Part shown: positions 8,863-18,574 of the stretch, piece after piece
Position numbering within the stretch: position 1 is the first letter of the stretch
Layout: every line of letters starts with the position of its first letter
Origin: Orlajensenia leifsoniae
Lineage (GTDB): Bacteria; Actinomycetota; Actinomycetes; Actinomycetales; Microbacteriaceae
DNA length: 64,000 nt
Direction of reading: 5' to 3'
Assembly (NCBI RefSeq): GCF_004570845.1
Contig: NZ_SPQZ01000001.1
Coordinates: 372,001 to 436,000 of the forward strand
The notes under the pieces: model-generated
What the model was told of the DNA's origin: nothing
Databases searched by the model: none
Seen by the model: only the letters and a program-made list of their open reading frames with translations
Program-made: the position numbers and the translations under genes

Positions 8863-9930
8863 CTACGCCCGCGGCAGCAGGTCTCTCGCCTCGTCGGCGT
8901 TCATGCCCGTCGCGGCGAGGGCGTCGACGATGTACGGCCGCATCGCCTGCACGAGGTTGCGGTCGGCGAAGTCGCCGTCCGGCGCCATCCCGGCCGGGTC
9001 GAGATGGCGAGCCACTTCGACCAGCGACTGTCGCGCGACGGGTTGCAGGGAGACATCCGTCAACGACTCGCTGATCAGCTCCACGCTCACCCGCACCCGC
9101 GCCAGGAGGTCGGCGACGGCCAGCCGCGGAGCACCATCGCGGGCGACGTAGGCGGCACGACGGGCGACGACGCGCAGGCTCCTGGTGCACAGCTCGATCG
9201 CGGCCTGCATCGACGCCTGCCTGGCCAGGTCGAAGCGGCGGCGACGCAGGAAGGGCGACAGCCGCGCGATGGCCACGCCCGATTCGACGGCGTTCGACCA
9301 GGCGTCCGTCAACGGCTGGGTCGCCCGCGCCCGCGCCAGAGCCGAGTCGGCTCTCGGCGCCGAGCCCTCGGCGAGCGCCGCCGAGAGGTCGGCGAGGATG
9401 CCGTCGTGCTCGGCGAGGATGCGCAACCCCGCGCGCGTGGCCGCCTTGCCCGGGTCACGCGGGATGAGCACAGTGGCGAGGAGGGCGAACGCTCCGCCGA
9501 CGAGTGCGTCGACGGTGCGGGTGAACGGACCGCCGGCCGGCAATGGCGAGAGCATCACCAGGGAGCACTGCACGGCAGCCGCGACGGCGAAGGCCGGATT
9601 CGGCAGCAGGAACCGGGCGACGAGCATCGTGAGGGCCAGGGCGACGGCGTACTGCAGCAGACCGATTCCGAATCCGAGCAGCAGCAACTCCGCCAGCGCA
9701 ATGCCCAGGGTCATGCCGAGCACGGTCTCGAGGATGCGCACGGGCCTCGCGTCGCGCACGAAGCCGAGGGCGGAGATGACGACGATGGCCGCGATCAGCG
9801 GCGACTGGTGCCCGACCACGTAGTGGGCGAAGGCGAAGCTCGCCACCGCGGTCACTGTGATCTGGGCGACGGGCGGCAGGGCGTCCCTGGTACGTGCCCA
9901 CGCCGCCGCGGTGTCGAACCGCGGCCGCAT
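8863..9930 (-). CDS. FUSC family membrane protein
   Basis: This 355-residue protein has about five or six N-terminal membrane helices (about 20-155) followed by a soluble helical, Arg-rich domain. It contains the family-like stretch PLIAAIVVISALG and LETVLGMTLGIALAE. FUSC (fusaric-acid-resistance-like) proteins are inner-membrane efflux or aromatic-acid exporters, but the substrate cannot be read here. It is shorter than the classical 650-residue members and has one membrane half only. Its ATG overlaps the ygfZ stop by one base (TGATG), implying coupling. Confidence 0.82.
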   Translation of the reverse strand: MRPRFDTAAAWARTRDALPPVAQITVTAVASFAFAHYVVGHQSPLIAAIVVISALGFVRDARPVRILETVLGMTLGIALAELLLLGFGIGLLQYAVALALTMLVARFLLPNPAFAVAAAVQCSLVMLSPLPAGGPFTRTVDALVGGAFALLATVLIPRDPGKAATRAGLRILAEHDGILADLSAALAEGSAPRADSALARARATQPLTDAWSNAVESGVAIARLSPFLRRRRFDLARQASMQAAIELCTRSLRVVARRAAYVARDGAPRLAVADLLARVRVSVELISESLTDVSLQPVARQSLVEVARHLDPAGMAPDGDFADRNLVQAMRPYIVDALAATGMNADEARDLLPRA

Positions 9931-11093
9931 CAGCGGCGGACGCCGAGCCGCGGCATCCGCGGGATGCCGGCGGTGGATCCGGCCTCGGGCGGCACGACCA
10001 CGACCTGGGCGGCCGCGACGATCTCACCCGTCTCGGCCGTGTGCACCTCGAGCGGTGCGTCGACGGGGACTCCGCGACGGATGACGGCGAGCGCGATCGG
10101 CCCGAGCTCGTGGTGGATGGCGCTCGACGTGACGCTCCCCACCCCGCGCCAGCCGGCCTCGGACTCCGGGCGCTTCTTCTCGGCGAAGACCTCGTCGCCA
10201 TGAGCCGGGAGGACGGTGTCGGATCCGTCGAGATGCAGCATCACGAGACGGCGCGGCGGGTGGCCGAGGTTGTGCACCTTCGCCACGGTCTCCTGGCCGC
10301 GGTAGCAGCCCTTGTCGAGGTGCACGGCGCTGCGCATCCAGTCGAGCTCGTGCGGAATGCTCCGCTCGTCGACCTCGGTCGAGAACCGGGGGCGCCAGGC
10401 GGCGATGCGCAGGGCGTCGAGGGCCAGGGTGCCGGCCAGGACCGGGGTACCGGTGCCGGCTCGCTTGGCGAGAGCGGTCAGCGATGCTCGCGGCACCAGC
10501 ACCTCGCTGAAGTCCCAGGTGGCGGCCGGATGCTCGACCTCGGACGCGTACTGCCAGCCGCCCACGGCGATCTCCGACCACGGGTCGCGCCAGACGAGGG
10601 GGACGCCGTTCGGGGCGGCGATCTCGAGGCCGACGGATGCGGCATCCGTCGCCATGGTGCCGACGGTGGCGAACTCCTCGGTGCGATCGGCCACCTCGAC
10701 ACGCAGCGTGAAGCGCATGCGGTCGAGCCAGCCGAACAGGCCGGCGGTCTCGACACGGTCGACGAGCAGCCAGGTCGTGACACCGTCGTCGAAGACATGG
10801 GCGTCGTACTCGATGCGGCCCTGCGGGTCGAGGATGAGGGTCTCGGACGACTCCCCCGGCGCCAGACGATCGAGCGCCTGGCTGGAGATGGAGTTGAGCC
10901 AGGTGAGGCGGTCGGGGCCGGTGACGCTCACGACGCCGGCGTGGGAGAGGTCGACGACGGCCGTGCCGTCCTCGAGACGGCGCTGCTCGACGTTCGGGTT
11001 GCCGTAGTGGGCGGCGACCCCCTCGTCGACCCCGTCGGCACGAACGGCACCGGGGGTGGCGAGGAGGGGGGAGACGGCATCCGTCATCGTCAT
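9930..11093 (-). CDS. ygfZ: YgfZ/GcvT-like folate-binding protein
   Basis: This 387-residue protein belongs to the GcvT/YgfZ (CAF17) family, tetrahydrofolate-binding proteins that help maintain iron-sulfur enzymes such as MiaB. The family signature KGCYRGQE is present (in HLDKGCYRGQETVAKVHNLG), with an aminomethyltransferase-like N-terminal fold (VVDLSHAGVVSVTGPDRL). A frame reaching 23 codons further upstream would overlap the FABP gene. Start 11093 is chosen because it overlaps that gene's stop in TGATG. Confidence 0.92.
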   Translation of the reverse strand: MTMTDAVSPLLATPGAVRADGVDEGVAAHYGNPNVEQRRLEDGTAVVDLSHAGVVSVTGPDRLTWLNSISSQALDRLAPGESSETLILDPQGRIEYDAHVFDDGVTTWLLVDRVETAGLFGWLDRMRFTLRVEVADRTEEFATVGTMATDAASVGLEIAAPNGVPLVWRDPWSEIAVGGWQYASEVEHPAATWDFSEVLVPRASLTALAKRAGTGTPVLAGTLALDALRIAAWRPRFSTEVDERSIPHELDWMRSAVHLDKGCYRGQETVAKVHNLGHPPRRLVMLHLDGSDTVLPAHGDEVFAEKKRPESEAGWRGVGSVTSSAIHHELGPIALAVIRRGVPVDAPLEVHTAETGEIVAAAQVVVVPPEAGSTAGIPRMPRLGVRR

Positions 11094-11701
11094 CACTCGA
11101 CCTTCGCGAGTCGGCCGGAGGAATGCGTGCGCAGGTCCTGGCCGAGGGCGGCGATGTCCCACGCCCAGAGCAGGTGTGAGTCGACGAGGCCGTAGAGGCG
11201 GGTGGCCGCCGAGTACGGCTTGGCGCCCTGCGTGCGCATGACGGCATCCGTCGCCAGATCGATGCGCGGGCCCTTCACCTGGCCGAGATAGAGCTCGGCG
11301 ACACCTCCGGGGTGCACGAGCGTCACCTCGATGTCGAATCCTCCTGCTGCGTTGCGCAGGGTCTCGACGGACTCGGCGTCACGGAACGGCCGCTCGCCGA
11401 CGCCCGGGAGCATCGCCGGACCGGCGTCGGCGTCTCCGAGCTGGCGGCTGAGACGCCAGTACCCGGTCTCGGTCACGAGCGGCGTCGGTTCCCCGCCCTC
11501 CTCGGTGGGGAACAGCCAGCTGTACGAGGTGTAGTTCAGGTGCGGCAGTCCGTCGTGGCTGAAGCTCACGCGCTGACCGAATTCGTGGGTGACGGATGCC
11601 TCACCGATGGTGTAGTCGATGACGCCGGAGCCCTCCCAGACCCCGAGCAGCCACGAGAGGGGAACCAGCTCGGCCGGAAGCTCGACGGGCAGCTCGATCA
11701 T
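11093..11701 (-). CDS. FABP-like / nitrobindin family heme-binding protein
   Basis: This 202-residue beta-barrel protein carries the family opening WLLGVWEGSGV and the C-terminal LLWAWDIAALGQ. Members bind ferric heme in a ten-stranded barrel and may scavenge nitric oxide or peroxynitrite; mycobacterial homologues are known. It heads a tightly packed minus-strand unit with ygfZ and FUSC. It is not a classical intracellular fatty-acid carrier despite the family name. Confidence 0.87.
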   Translation of the reverse strand: MIELPVELPAELVPLSWLLGVWEGSGVIDYTIGEASVTHEFGQRVSFSHDGLPHLNYTSYSWLFPTEEGGEPTPLVTETGYWRLSRQLGDADAGPAMLPGVGERPFRDAESVETLRNAAGGFDIEVTLVHPGGVAELYLGQVKGPRIDLATDAVMRTQGAKPYSAATRLYGLVDSHLLWAWDIAALGQDLRTHSSGRLAKVE

Positions 11702-11707
11702 GGGGTG

Positions 11708-11830
11708 TTACCGCTGCCCCCGGAAGAGCTTGTAGACCACGACGCCGGAGACCCACGCGATCGCGAGGCTCGCAAGGCCCAGAAGTCCGAGGAAGAAGAG
11801 TTCGAGGAAGATGAGTTCGCCGCCGGCCAT
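11708..11830 (-). CDS. 40-residue single-pass membrane protein
   Basis: This small frame encodes [19 protein letters not shown] and then a continued hydrophobic stretch ending [11 protein letters not shown]. It has one membrane helix with a positively charged tail, so the C-terminus is probably cytoplasmic. TAGACT stands exactly six bases upstream of the ATG, matching the leaderless promoter pattern of many genes here. The stop is seven bases from the start of the FABP gene in the same direction. Function is unknown. It may act as a small membrane anchor for a neighbour. Confidence 0.68.
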   Translation of the reverse strand: MAGGELIFLELFFLGLLGLASLAIAWVSGVVVYKLFRGQR

Positions 11831-11860
11831 GGCTCGAGTCTATCCCCGCTCGAGGACCGT

Positions 11861-12145
11861 TCAGAGCGTCACGGCGACCACGATGCCGGCGATGGCGGTA
11901 ATCACGACGCTGCCCACGAAGCTCGCGACCACGCGCGAGACGAAACCGTCGCGACGACGGGTGGCGAGCTGCACGCAGAACGCCGCGATCGCGCACAGCG
12001 CGAGGCTGAGGCAGAGGCCGCCGAAGCGTTCCTCCGGTGCGACCGCCGTGAGGACCACGACGGCTCCGACGACAGCGAGGATCCAGACGGCGACGATGCC
12101 CGCGAACGTCACGGCGGGGGTCAGCGGCACTTCGGTGTCGGTCAT
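11861..12145 (-). CDS. 94-residue integral membrane protein
   Basis: The protein has three predicted membrane helices (about 9-32, 38-60 and 68-94) separated by short charged loops, and lacks recognisable catalytic residues. ATG 12145 is preferred over ATG 12154 because a CACAAT -10-like hexamer ends seven bases before it and overlaps the alternative start. It is divergent from the GlnR-like regulator and upstream of the 40-residue membrane protein. Function unknown. Confidence 0.65.
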   Translation of the reverse strand: MTDTEVPLTPAVTFAGIVAVWILAVVGAVVVLTAVAPEERFGGLCLSLALCAIAAFCVQLATRRRDGFVSRVVASFVGSVVITAIAGIVVAVTL

Positions 12146-12221
12146 GGTTCCCATTGTGGCGCGCGAATGGGGCTGCGTCATCAGGATAGGATTACGCAAC
12201 GAACGAGCTGGAGGAATGCGC

Positions 12222-12902
12222 GTGGCGCAATTGTTGATCCTGACGTCGGCAGTCAACAATGAAGTTCTCCCCGCCCTCGCGCTGTTGAGCCATCGGGTGC
12301 GGCTGATCCCTGCGGATCCGCAGCAGCTCATCACCGCGCCCGATTCGGACGCCGTGATCGTCGACGCCCGCACGAACCTCGCCAGCGCCAAGGCCCTCTG
12401 CCAGATCCTGCGCACCACGGGGATATCCGTTCCCCTCCTGCTGGTGCTCACCGAGGGCGGCCTGTCCGGCGTCAGCCCCGACTGGGGAGTCGACGACGTG
12501 ATCGTGGAGTCCGCCGGCCCCGCCGAGGTGGATGCCCGCATCCGTCTCGCCGTCGGGCGCATCGCGCCCGAGGTGAACACCCGCATCCAGACCTCCGGCG
12601 TGATCATCGACGAGGCCAGCTACTCGGCGAAGGTGCGCGGCAAGCCGCTCGACCTCACCTTCAAGGAGTTCGAACTGCTGCGATTCCTGGCGACGCACCC
12701 GTCGCGCGTCTTCACCCGCGAGCAGCTGCTCAGCGAGGTGTGGGGCTACGACTACTTCGGCGGCACCCGCACGGTCGACGTGCACGTGCGGCGCCTGCGG
12801 GCCAAGCTGGGCGACCTCGAGTCGCTCATCGGCACCGTGCGCAACGTGGGCTACAGGTTCAACGTGCACGAGGACGAGGAACCGGCCGGCCTCGGTCGCT
12901 GA
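12222..12902 (+). CDS. glnR: GlnR-like orphan OmpR-family regulator (nitrogen)
   Basis: This 226-residue protein has an atypical receiver (1-115) and a winged-helix DNA-binding domain (about 125-215). The signature stretches [32 protein letters not shown] and [17 protein letters not shown] closely follow mycobacterial GlnR, the global activator of nitrogen assimilation. Like GlnR it keeps the Asp of VDAR (residue 48) but lacks the usual acidic pocket, so phosphorylation is unlikely, and no kinase gene is adjacent. GTG 12222 is chosen because GGAGG is correctly spaced for it and too close to ATG 12216. Confidence 0.85.
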   Translation: MAQLLILTSAVNNEVLPALALLSHRVRLIPADPQQLITAPDSDAVIVDARTNLASAKALCQILRTTGISVPLLLVLTEGGLSGVSPDWGVDDVIVESAGPAEVDARIRLAVGRIAPEVNTRIQTSGVIIDEASYSAKVRGKPLDLTFKEFELLRFLATHPSRVFTREQLLSEVWGYDYFGGTRTVDVHVRRLRAKLGDLESLIGTVRNVGYRFNVHEDEEPAGLGR

Positions 12903-12954
12903 GTTCCGGGCAGCGCCTGCGCCGCGCGGCCGCCGTCACGTGCCGACGCCGTCA

Positions 12955-13020
12955 CGTTTGCAGGATGAGCCCGCACATGATGCCCCTCGGAGGGTCATCC
13001 TCGCTCTCATCCTGTAAACG
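12955..13020. repeat. palindromic repeat, CAGGATGAG family (copy 1)
   Basis: Arms CGTTTGCAGGATGAG (12955-12969) and CTCATCCTGTAAACG (13006-13020) pair at 14 of 15 positions. An inner imperfect stem (GATGCCCCTC with GAGGGTCATC) lies between. The left arm is identical to that of the element at 28638. It sits in the glnR-ppk gap. Confidence 0.78.
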
Positions 13021-13119
13021 CGACCAGATCCGGCCGCGCGGTTCTTACCGGAGAACATCCGTGGCGGAGATAACGTCCTCGTCACGTGCTGTTCATGCGG
13101 CTGATGCCATGATGAAGAC

Positions 13120-15288
13120 ATGGATGCCGAGAACCTGATCGACACCGGACTCGCGGGCGACTTCGACGACGACTTCGAGCCCTTCGACCCCGCCGGAGAC
13201 ACGAGCCTGCCCGGAGAGCGTTACCTCGACCGCGAGCTGAGCTGGCTCGCGTTCAACCAGCGCGTGCTCGAGCTCGCCGAGGATCCGACGACTCCGGTTC
13301 TCGAGCGCGCGAACTTCCTGGCGATCTTCGCCTCGAACCTCGACGAGTTCTTCATGGTGAGAGTCGCCGGCCTCAAGCGCCGCATCCTCACCGGCCTTGC
13401 GATCCCGACCAACGTGGGGCGTGCTCCCCAGGACGTTCTCGCCGACATCTCGGCCAAGGCGCACGAGCTGCAGGAGCGCCATGCCGCCGCCTACGCTGAG
13501 CTGGTGCGGCCCGCCCTGGCCGAATCGGGCATCCACATCGTGCGCTGGGACGAGCTGGAGGATGCCGAGAGGTCGAACCTGCGCGACTACTTCTCGCGCC
13601 AGATCTTCCCGGTGCTGATGCCTCTCGCCGTCGACCCGGCGCATCCGTTCCCCTACATCTCGGGACTCTCGCTGAACCTGTCGGTGCGCGTGCGCAACTC
13701 GAAGACGGGCAAGCAGGAGTTCGCGCGCCTGAAGGTGCCGCAGATGCTGCCGCGCTTCCTGAAGATTCCGCACGACCCCGGCGCCGAGCGCTTCATCACC
13801 CTCGAGGACCTCATCGCCAATCACCTCGGCGACCTCTTCCCCGGCATGGAGATCCTCGAGCACCACGTGTTCCGCGTGACCCGCAACGAGGACGTCGAAG
13901 TCGACGAGGACGAGACCGAGAACCTGATCAAGGCGCTCGAGAAGGAACTGCTGCGCCGCCGGTTCGGTCCGCCCATCCGCCTCGAGGTGACCGACGACAT
14001 GGACGACGTGACCCTCGGGCTGCTCGTGCGCGAGCTCGACGTCACCGACAACGAGGTCTACAGGCTGCCGGCGCCGCTCGACCTCGGCGGACTGTTCGAC
14101 ATCGCCAAGATCGACAGGCCCGACCTGCACTACCCGACGCACGTGCCGACGACGAGCGCACGCCTGCAGCCGCTCGAGCCGAACTCGCGTCCCGACATCT
14201 TCTCGGCCATCGCCCGCGGCGACGTGCTGCTTCACCACCCGTACGAGTCCTTCGCGACCAGTGTGCAGGCGTTCATCGAGCAGGCCGCAGCCGACCCGCA
14301 CGTGTTGGCCATCAAGCAGACGCTCTACCGCACCTCGGGCGACAGCCCCATCGTCGAGGCCCTCATCGACGCTGCGGAGTCGGGCAAGCAGGTGCTCGCC
14401 CTCGTCGAGATCAAGGCGCGCTTCGACGAGCAGGCGAACATCAGCTGGGCGCGCAAGCTCGAGAAGGCCGGCGTGCACGTGGTCTACGGCCTCGTCGGAC
14501 TGAAGACCCACTGCAAGCTCGCCCTCGTGATCCGCGAGGAGAAGGGCGAGCTGAAGCACTACAGCCACATCGGAACGGGCAACTACAACCCCAAGACGAG
14601 CCGCATCTACGAAGACCTCGGGCTGCTGACGGATGACGACCAGGTCGGCAAGGACCTCACCCGGCTCTTCAACGAGCTCTCGGGCTACGCCATCGAGAAG
14701 AAGTTCAAGCGGCTGCTCGTGGCGCCGCTGCATCTGCGGAAGGGGCTGCTGCGGCACATCGCCACAGAGACGCAGAACGCACTCGACGGCAAGCCCGCCC
14801 GCATCCGCATCAAGGTGAACTCCATGGTCGACGAGGCCATCATCGACGCCCTCTACCGGGCATCGAACGCCGGAGTCCCCGTCGACATCTGGGTGCGCGG
14901 CATCTGCAGCCTGATGCCGGGCGTGCCCGGCATGAGCGAGAACATCCGGGTGCGATCGATCCTCGGACGCTACCTCGAGCACTCGCGTATCTTCTCGTTC
15001 CTGAACGGCGGAGACCCGCACGTCTTCATCGGCAGTGCCGACATGATGCACCGCAATCTCGACCGACGCGTCGAGGCTCTGGTGCGTCTCACCGAGCAGG
15101 AGCACCTCGACGAGATCGCCGGGCTCTTCGACCGCGCCATGGACGAGCGCACCTCGTCGTGGTGGCTCGGCGACGATGGCGTGTGGGTGCGCCATCACCT
15201 CGACGAGGACGGCGCCCTCCTCGTCGACATGCAGAACACGCTGATGCACGAGATCGGATCACGCAAGCGCCCGGGGAGGAACCGATGA
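13120..15288 (+). CDS. ppk1: polyphosphate kinase 1
   Basis: This 722-residue enzyme reversibly builds polyphosphate from ATP. After a short acidic N-terminus, the N domain starts at [20 protein letters not shown], followed by the head domain and two phospholipase-D-like C domains. These carry conserved catalytic histidines in GLKTHCKL and SHIGTGNYN (about residue 483), plus [10 protein letters not shown]. The position beside pstSCAB and the mutT1-type gene places it in a phosphate storage module. The start lies six bases after a CATGAT hexamer, possibly leaderless. Confidence 0.96.
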   Translation: MDAENLIDTGLAGDFDDDFEPFDPAGDTSLPGERYLDRELSWLAFNQRVLELAEDPTTPVLERANFLAIFASNLDEFFMVRVAGLKRRILTGLAIPTNVGRAPQDVLADISAKAHELQERHAAAYAELVRPALAESGIHIVRWDELEDAERSNLRDYFSRQIFPVLMPLAVDPAHPFPYISGLSLNLSVRVRNSKTGKQEFARLKVPQMLPRFLKIPHDPGAERFITLEDLIANHLGDLFPGMEILEHHVFRVTRNEDVEVDEDETENLIKALEKELLRRRFGPPIRLEVTDDMDDVTLGLLVRELDVTDNEVYRLPAPLDLGGLFDIAKIDRPDLHYPTHVPTTSARLQPLEPNSRPDIFSAIARGDVLLHHPYESFATSVQAFIEQAAADPHVLAIKQTLYRTSGDSPIVEALIDAAESGKQVLALVEIKARFDEQANISWARKLEKAGVHVVYGLVGLKTHCKLALVIREEKGELKHYSHIGTGNYNPKTSRIYEDLGLLTDDDQVGKDLTRLFNELSGYAIEKKFKRLLVAPLHLRKGLLRHIATETQNALDGKPARIRIKVNSMVDEAIIDALYRASNAGVPVDIWVRGICSLMPGVPGMSENIRVRSILGRYLEHSRIFSFLNGGDPHVFIGSADMMHRNLDRRVEALVRLTEQEHLDEIAGLFDRAMDERTSSWWLGDDGVWVRHHLDEDGALLVDMQNTLMHEIGSRKRPGRNR

Positions 15289-16223
15289 CGGCGACAGCCA
15301 TCTACGCCGCGGGGGCGGTCTGCTGGCGGGTGGTCGACGGCCGCATGATGGTGCTCGTCATCCACCGCACAGTGCACGGCGATGTGACCATCCCCAAGGG
15401 CAAGGTCGATCCCGGGGAGACGCTTCCCCAGACCGCCGTGCGCGAGATCAAGGAGGAGACCGGCCTCACCGTCGCCCTCGGCGTTCCGCTCGGCGTCTCG
15501 AACTACCCGCTCTCGGGCAACCGCACGAAGATCGTGCACTACTGGGCCGCAGAGGTGAGCGATGACGCCGTGCGGCACTCCACCTTCGTGCCGAACGGCG
15601 AGGTCGCAGCCCTCGAGTGGGTGACCATCAAGAAGGCCCGCAGCTACCTGACCTTCACCTCCGACGTCGAGATCCTTGACGCCTTCGCGGAACTCGTCGA
15701 CGGCGGCGTGACCCGCACGTTCTCGCTGGTGGTGCTGCGGCACGCCAAGGCGATGGCCCGCAGCGACTGGAAGAAGTCCGACGCGACGCGACCGCTCACC
15801 GAGCGCGGCGTGCAGCAGGCGTCCACCATTGTCGACACCATCTCGGCCTGGCACCCCAAGCGCATCACGACCAGCACCGCGACGCGCTGCGTGACCACGG
15901 TCACACCGCTCTCGGCGGCATCCGGAATCGAGCTCAAGCGCACCGACAACCTCAGCCAGGACCTGTTCGAGGAGGGCAAGGCCGACATCCGCTCCGTCAT
16001 CGGCAAGCGGGTGCGTTCGCGCAAGACCGCCGTCATCTGCAGCCACGGTCCTGTGCTCGGCGACATCCTGCGGGAGATCGCCCTGGCCACGGGAACGCCG
16101 ACGGGTGCCTACATCTCGGATGCGGCTTCCCTCGAGCCCGGCGCGTTCTCCGTTGTGCACCTGTCGTCGACCAACCCGAGCTCGGGCATCATCGCCATCG
16201 AGACGCACTCGCCGCGGGTCTGA
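15285..16223 (+). CDS. mutT1: MutT1-type Nudix hydrolase fused to histidine phosphatase
   Basis: This 312-residue protein has two parts. The N-terminal Nudix domain (1-140) has the box [20 protein letters not shown]. The C-terminal SixA/phosphoglycerate-mutase-like domain (about 150-310) has [12 protein letters not shown] and a second catalytic-type His in ICSHGP. Mycobacterial MutT1 has this layout and hydrolyses 8-oxo-GTP and diadenosine polyphosphates, the phosphatase half removing a further phosphate. It overlaps the ppk1 stop in ATGA, so they are co-translated. A polyphosphate or nucleotide-sanitising role is inferred. Confidence 0.9.
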   Translation: MTATAIYAAGAVCWRVVDGRMMVLVIHRTVHGDVTIPKGKVDPGETLPQTAVREIKEETGLTVALGVPLGVSNYPLSGNRTKIVHYWAAEVSDDAVRHSTFVPNGEVAALEWVTIKKARSYLTFTSDVEILDAFAELVDGGVTRTFSLVVLRHAKAMARSDWKKSDATRPLTERGVQQASTIVDTISAWHPKRITTSTATRCVTTVTPLSAASGIELKRTDNLSQDLFEEGKADIRSVIGKRVRSRKTAVICSHGPVLGDILREIALATGTPTGAYISDAASLEPGAFSVVHLSSTNPSSGIIAIETHSPRV

Positions 16224-16289
16224 CCCCCGCCGGGAGTCTGCGGCGACCGCCGCGCATGAGGGCAGTATGCGCACGTATCGTCCGCGCCC

Positions 16290-16322
16290 GTTAAGACTCC
16301 GTTCACCTGCAGTGAGGCTGCG
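16290..16322 (+). promoter_or_regulatory. PHO box before pstS
   Basis: Three exactly adjoining 11-base units, GTTAAGACTCC (16290), GTTCACCTGCA (16301) and GTGAGGCTGCG (16312), lie about 80 bases upstream of pstS. The middle unit is a perfect GTTCACC. This spacing is the known PhoP-type PHO-box architecture and is the probable RegX3 target for pstSCAB induction. Confidence 0.8.
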
Positions 16323-16401
16323 CGTCACGGAGCCCGCTTAGCGTCGGGACCGAGCCGAACAGGTTCACATCATGTAATCACTTCCCCTGAAAGGGACATT
16401 C

Positions 16402-17493
16402 GTGAAACTCAAGCGTTTTGGCGCCCCGGTCGTCCTGGCCGTCGTAGCCACCATCGCACTGTCCTCGTGCGCAGCAAACGAGGATGCAGCTCCCGCAGCC
16501 AGCGAGACCACCTCCTCGCTCACCGGCACGCTCAACGCTGCCGGCGCCTCGTCCCAGCAGGCTGCCCAGGAGGCTTGGGTCGCCGGCTTCCAGACCGCCA
16601 ACCCCGACGTGACCGTCAACTACGACCCGTCGGGCTCCGGCGCCGGTCGTGAGGCCTTCATCTCCGGTGGAGTCGACTTCGCCGGCTCCGACTCCGCACT
16701 GAACGACGAGGAGATCGCCGGCACCTTCGCCGCCTGCGCTCCCGACACCAAGGCCGTCGACCTCCCGGTCTACATCTCCCCGATCGCCGTCGTGTTCAAC
16801 GTCGAGGGTGTCGACGAGCTCTCGCTCGACGCAGCCACGATCGCCCACATCTTCAAGGGTGACATCACGAAGTGGAACGACCCGGCGATCGCCGCCCTCA
16901 ACGACGGTGTGACCCTGCCTGACGCCAACATCACGGCCGTCCACCGCTCGGACGACTCGGGTACCACCAAGAACTTCGCGGACTACCTCAACCAGGTCGC
17001 CCCCGACGTGTGGGACCAGAAGCCGGCCGACCCATTCCCGTACCAGACCGGTGAGGGCGCCCAGGGCACCTCGGGTGTCATCGACGCCGTCACCAACGGA
17101 ACGAACACCATCGGCTACGCCGACGCCTCGCGCGCCGGTGACCTCGGTGTCGTGAAGATCAAGGTCGGCGACGAGTTCGTCGCCCCGAGCGCCGAGGGCG
17201 CAGCAGCCGTCGTCGACGACTCGCCCGCCGTCGAGGGCCGCGAGGCCAACGACCTCGCCGTCAAGCTCGAGCGCACCACGACCGACCCGTCGCACTACCC
17301 GCTGGTTCTCGTGAGCTACGCGATCGTCTGCCCCGAGTACGCCGATGCTGCTCAGGCCGAGCTCGTCAAGGCCTACGTCGGCTACATCGCCTCGGCTGAC
17401 GGCCAGACCGTCGCTGCCGACGCAGCCGGCTCCTCGCCGCTCTCCACCGAGCTGCAGGGCAAGGTCGCCGACGTCGTGGCCTCGATCAAGTAA
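16402..17493 (+). CDS. pstS: phosphate ABC transporter substrate-binding lipoprotein PstS
   Basis: This 363-residue exported lipoprotein has a signal ending in the lipobox LSSC (Cys near 22). The mature part contains the phosphate-cradle motifs GAGASSQ-like AAGASSQQAAQEAW, GSGAGREAF, FAGSD and HRSDDSGTTKNF. It binds orthophosphate outside the membrane and passes it to PstCA. The start is GTG with AAAGGGA upstream. It is preceded by a PHO box and followed by a strong hairpin before pstC, likely giving excess PstS. Confidence 0.97.
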   Translation: MKLKRFGAPVVLAVVATIALSSCAANEDAAPAASETTSSLTGTLNAAGASSQQAAQEAWVAGFQTANPDVTVNYDPSGSGAGREAFISGGVDFAGSDSALNDEEIAGTFAACAPDTKAVDLPVYISPIAVVFNVEGVDELSLDAATIAHIFKGDITKWNDPAIAALNDGVTLPDANITAVHRSDDSGTTKNFADYLNQVAPDVWDQKPADPFPYQTGEGAQGTSGVIDAVTNGTNTIGYADASRAGDLGVVKIKVGDEFVAPSAEGAAAVVDDSPAVEGREANDLAVKLERTTTDPSHYPLVLVSYAIVCPEYADAAQAELVKAYVGYIASADGQTVAADAAGSSPLSTELQGKVADVVASIK

Positions 17494-17508
17494 CAACGGA
17501 TATCCCGC

Positions 17509-17560
17509 CTGCCCGGCCCGTCATCCGCACGCATTGCGTGCCGGATGACCGGTCGGGCAG
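17509..17560 (+). terminator. long hairpin in the pstS-pstC gap (partial terminator or mRNA stabiliser)
   Basis: The arms CTGCCCGGCCCGTCATCCG and, on the other side, CCGGATGACCGGTCGGGCAG pair nearly throughout around ACGC-ATT-GCGT. No U-run follows. The position between a binding-protein gene and its permease genes suggests protection of the pstS message and lower downstream expression. Confidence 0.7.
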
Positions 17561-17629
17561 ACTGGGGTTCGCGGCAGCGGACCCCGCACAGACACCCCCA
17601 CCTCACGCACCGCAAGGGACTCGCCAGCC

Positions 17630-18574
17630 ATGACGACCACCGTCGCCGCCCCCGCAATCACCGCGAAGGAGCGACCCGGAGACCGGGTGTTCTCCACGCT
17701 GACTGTCGTCGCGAGCAGCCTGATCCTCGCGGTGCTCGCCGCCGTCGCGATCTTCCTGGTCGCCCAGTCCATGCCGGCCTTCGTGGCTGAATCGGACGAC
17801 TTCAAGGGCGACGCCACCAACTTCTGGTCGTATGTCGGCCCGCTCGTCTTCGGAACCGTCTGGTCCGCCGCTCTCGCGATGATCTTCGCGGTGCCGCTCG
17901 CGATCGGCGTCGCTCTCTTCATCACCCACTTCGCCCCGCGCCGCATCGCCCAGGGCCTCGGCTACGTCGTCGACCTCCTCGCCGCGGTCCCCTCCGTCGT
18001 CTTCGGCCTCTGGGGCATCGGCGTGCTGGCCCCGGCGCTGCAGCCGTACTACGCGAACCTCACGGAGTGGTTCGGTTGGTTCCCGCTCTTCGCCGGGCCC
18101 GTCTCCGGTACCGGTCGCACCATTCTCACCGTGGCCATCGTGCTCGCCGTGATGGTGCTCCCCATCATCACCGCCATCAGCCGCGAGGTCTTCCTGCAGA
18201 CCCCTCGCCTCCACGAGGAGGCCGCCCTGGCGCTCGGCGCCACCCGCTGGGAGATGATCCGCATGGCCGTGCTGCCGTTCGGACGCCCCGGTGTCATCTC
18301 GGGGGCGATGCTCGGCCTCGGCCGCGCACTCGGCGAGACCATGGCCGTCGCCATGGTGCTCTCCCCTGCCACGATCATCTCGTTCGCGCTGGTGCAGTCG
18401 CAGAACCCGACGACCATCGCGGCAAACATCGCCCTGAACTTCCCCGAGGCCCATGACGTGGGCGTCAACATCCTCATCGCGACAGGGCTCATCCTGTTCG
18501 TGATCACCCTCGGCGTGAACTCGATCGCACGCTACATCGTCGGCCGCCGCAAGGCCTTCTCGGGAGCCAACTGA
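17630..18574 (+). CDS. pstC: phosphate ABC transporter permease PstC
   Basis: This 314-residue inner-membrane permease has six helices. The conserved loop EEAALALGATRWEMIRMAVLP (about 200-220) couples to the PstB ATPase. PYYANLTEWFGWFPLFAGP forms the periplasmic loop typical of PstC. Its stop overlaps the pstA start by one base (TGATG). Confidence 0.96.
   Translation: MTTTVAAPAITAKERPGDRVFSTLTVVASSLILAVLAAVAIFLVAQSMPAFVAESDDFKGDATNFWSYVGPLVFGTVWSAALAMIFAVPLAIGVALFITHFAPRRIAQGLGYVVDLLAAVPSVVFGLWGIGVLAPALQPYYANLTEWFGWFPLFAGPVSGTGRTILTVAIVLAVMVLPIITAISREVFLQTPRLHEEAALALGATRWEMIRMAVLPFGRPGVISGAMLGLGRALGETMAVAMVLSPATIISFALVQSQNPTTIAANIALNFPEAHDVGVNILIATGLILFVITLGVNSIARYIVGRRKAFSGAN

Noticed and set aside
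13021-13119. PHO box before ppk1
   Set aside because: GTTCTTA and GTTCATG occur but not at 11-base steps; no repeat array like those at pstS or phoU.
13093-15249. 718-codon minus-strand open frame
   Set aside because: It is antisense to ppk1, with His/Val/Glu-biased composition and no domain.
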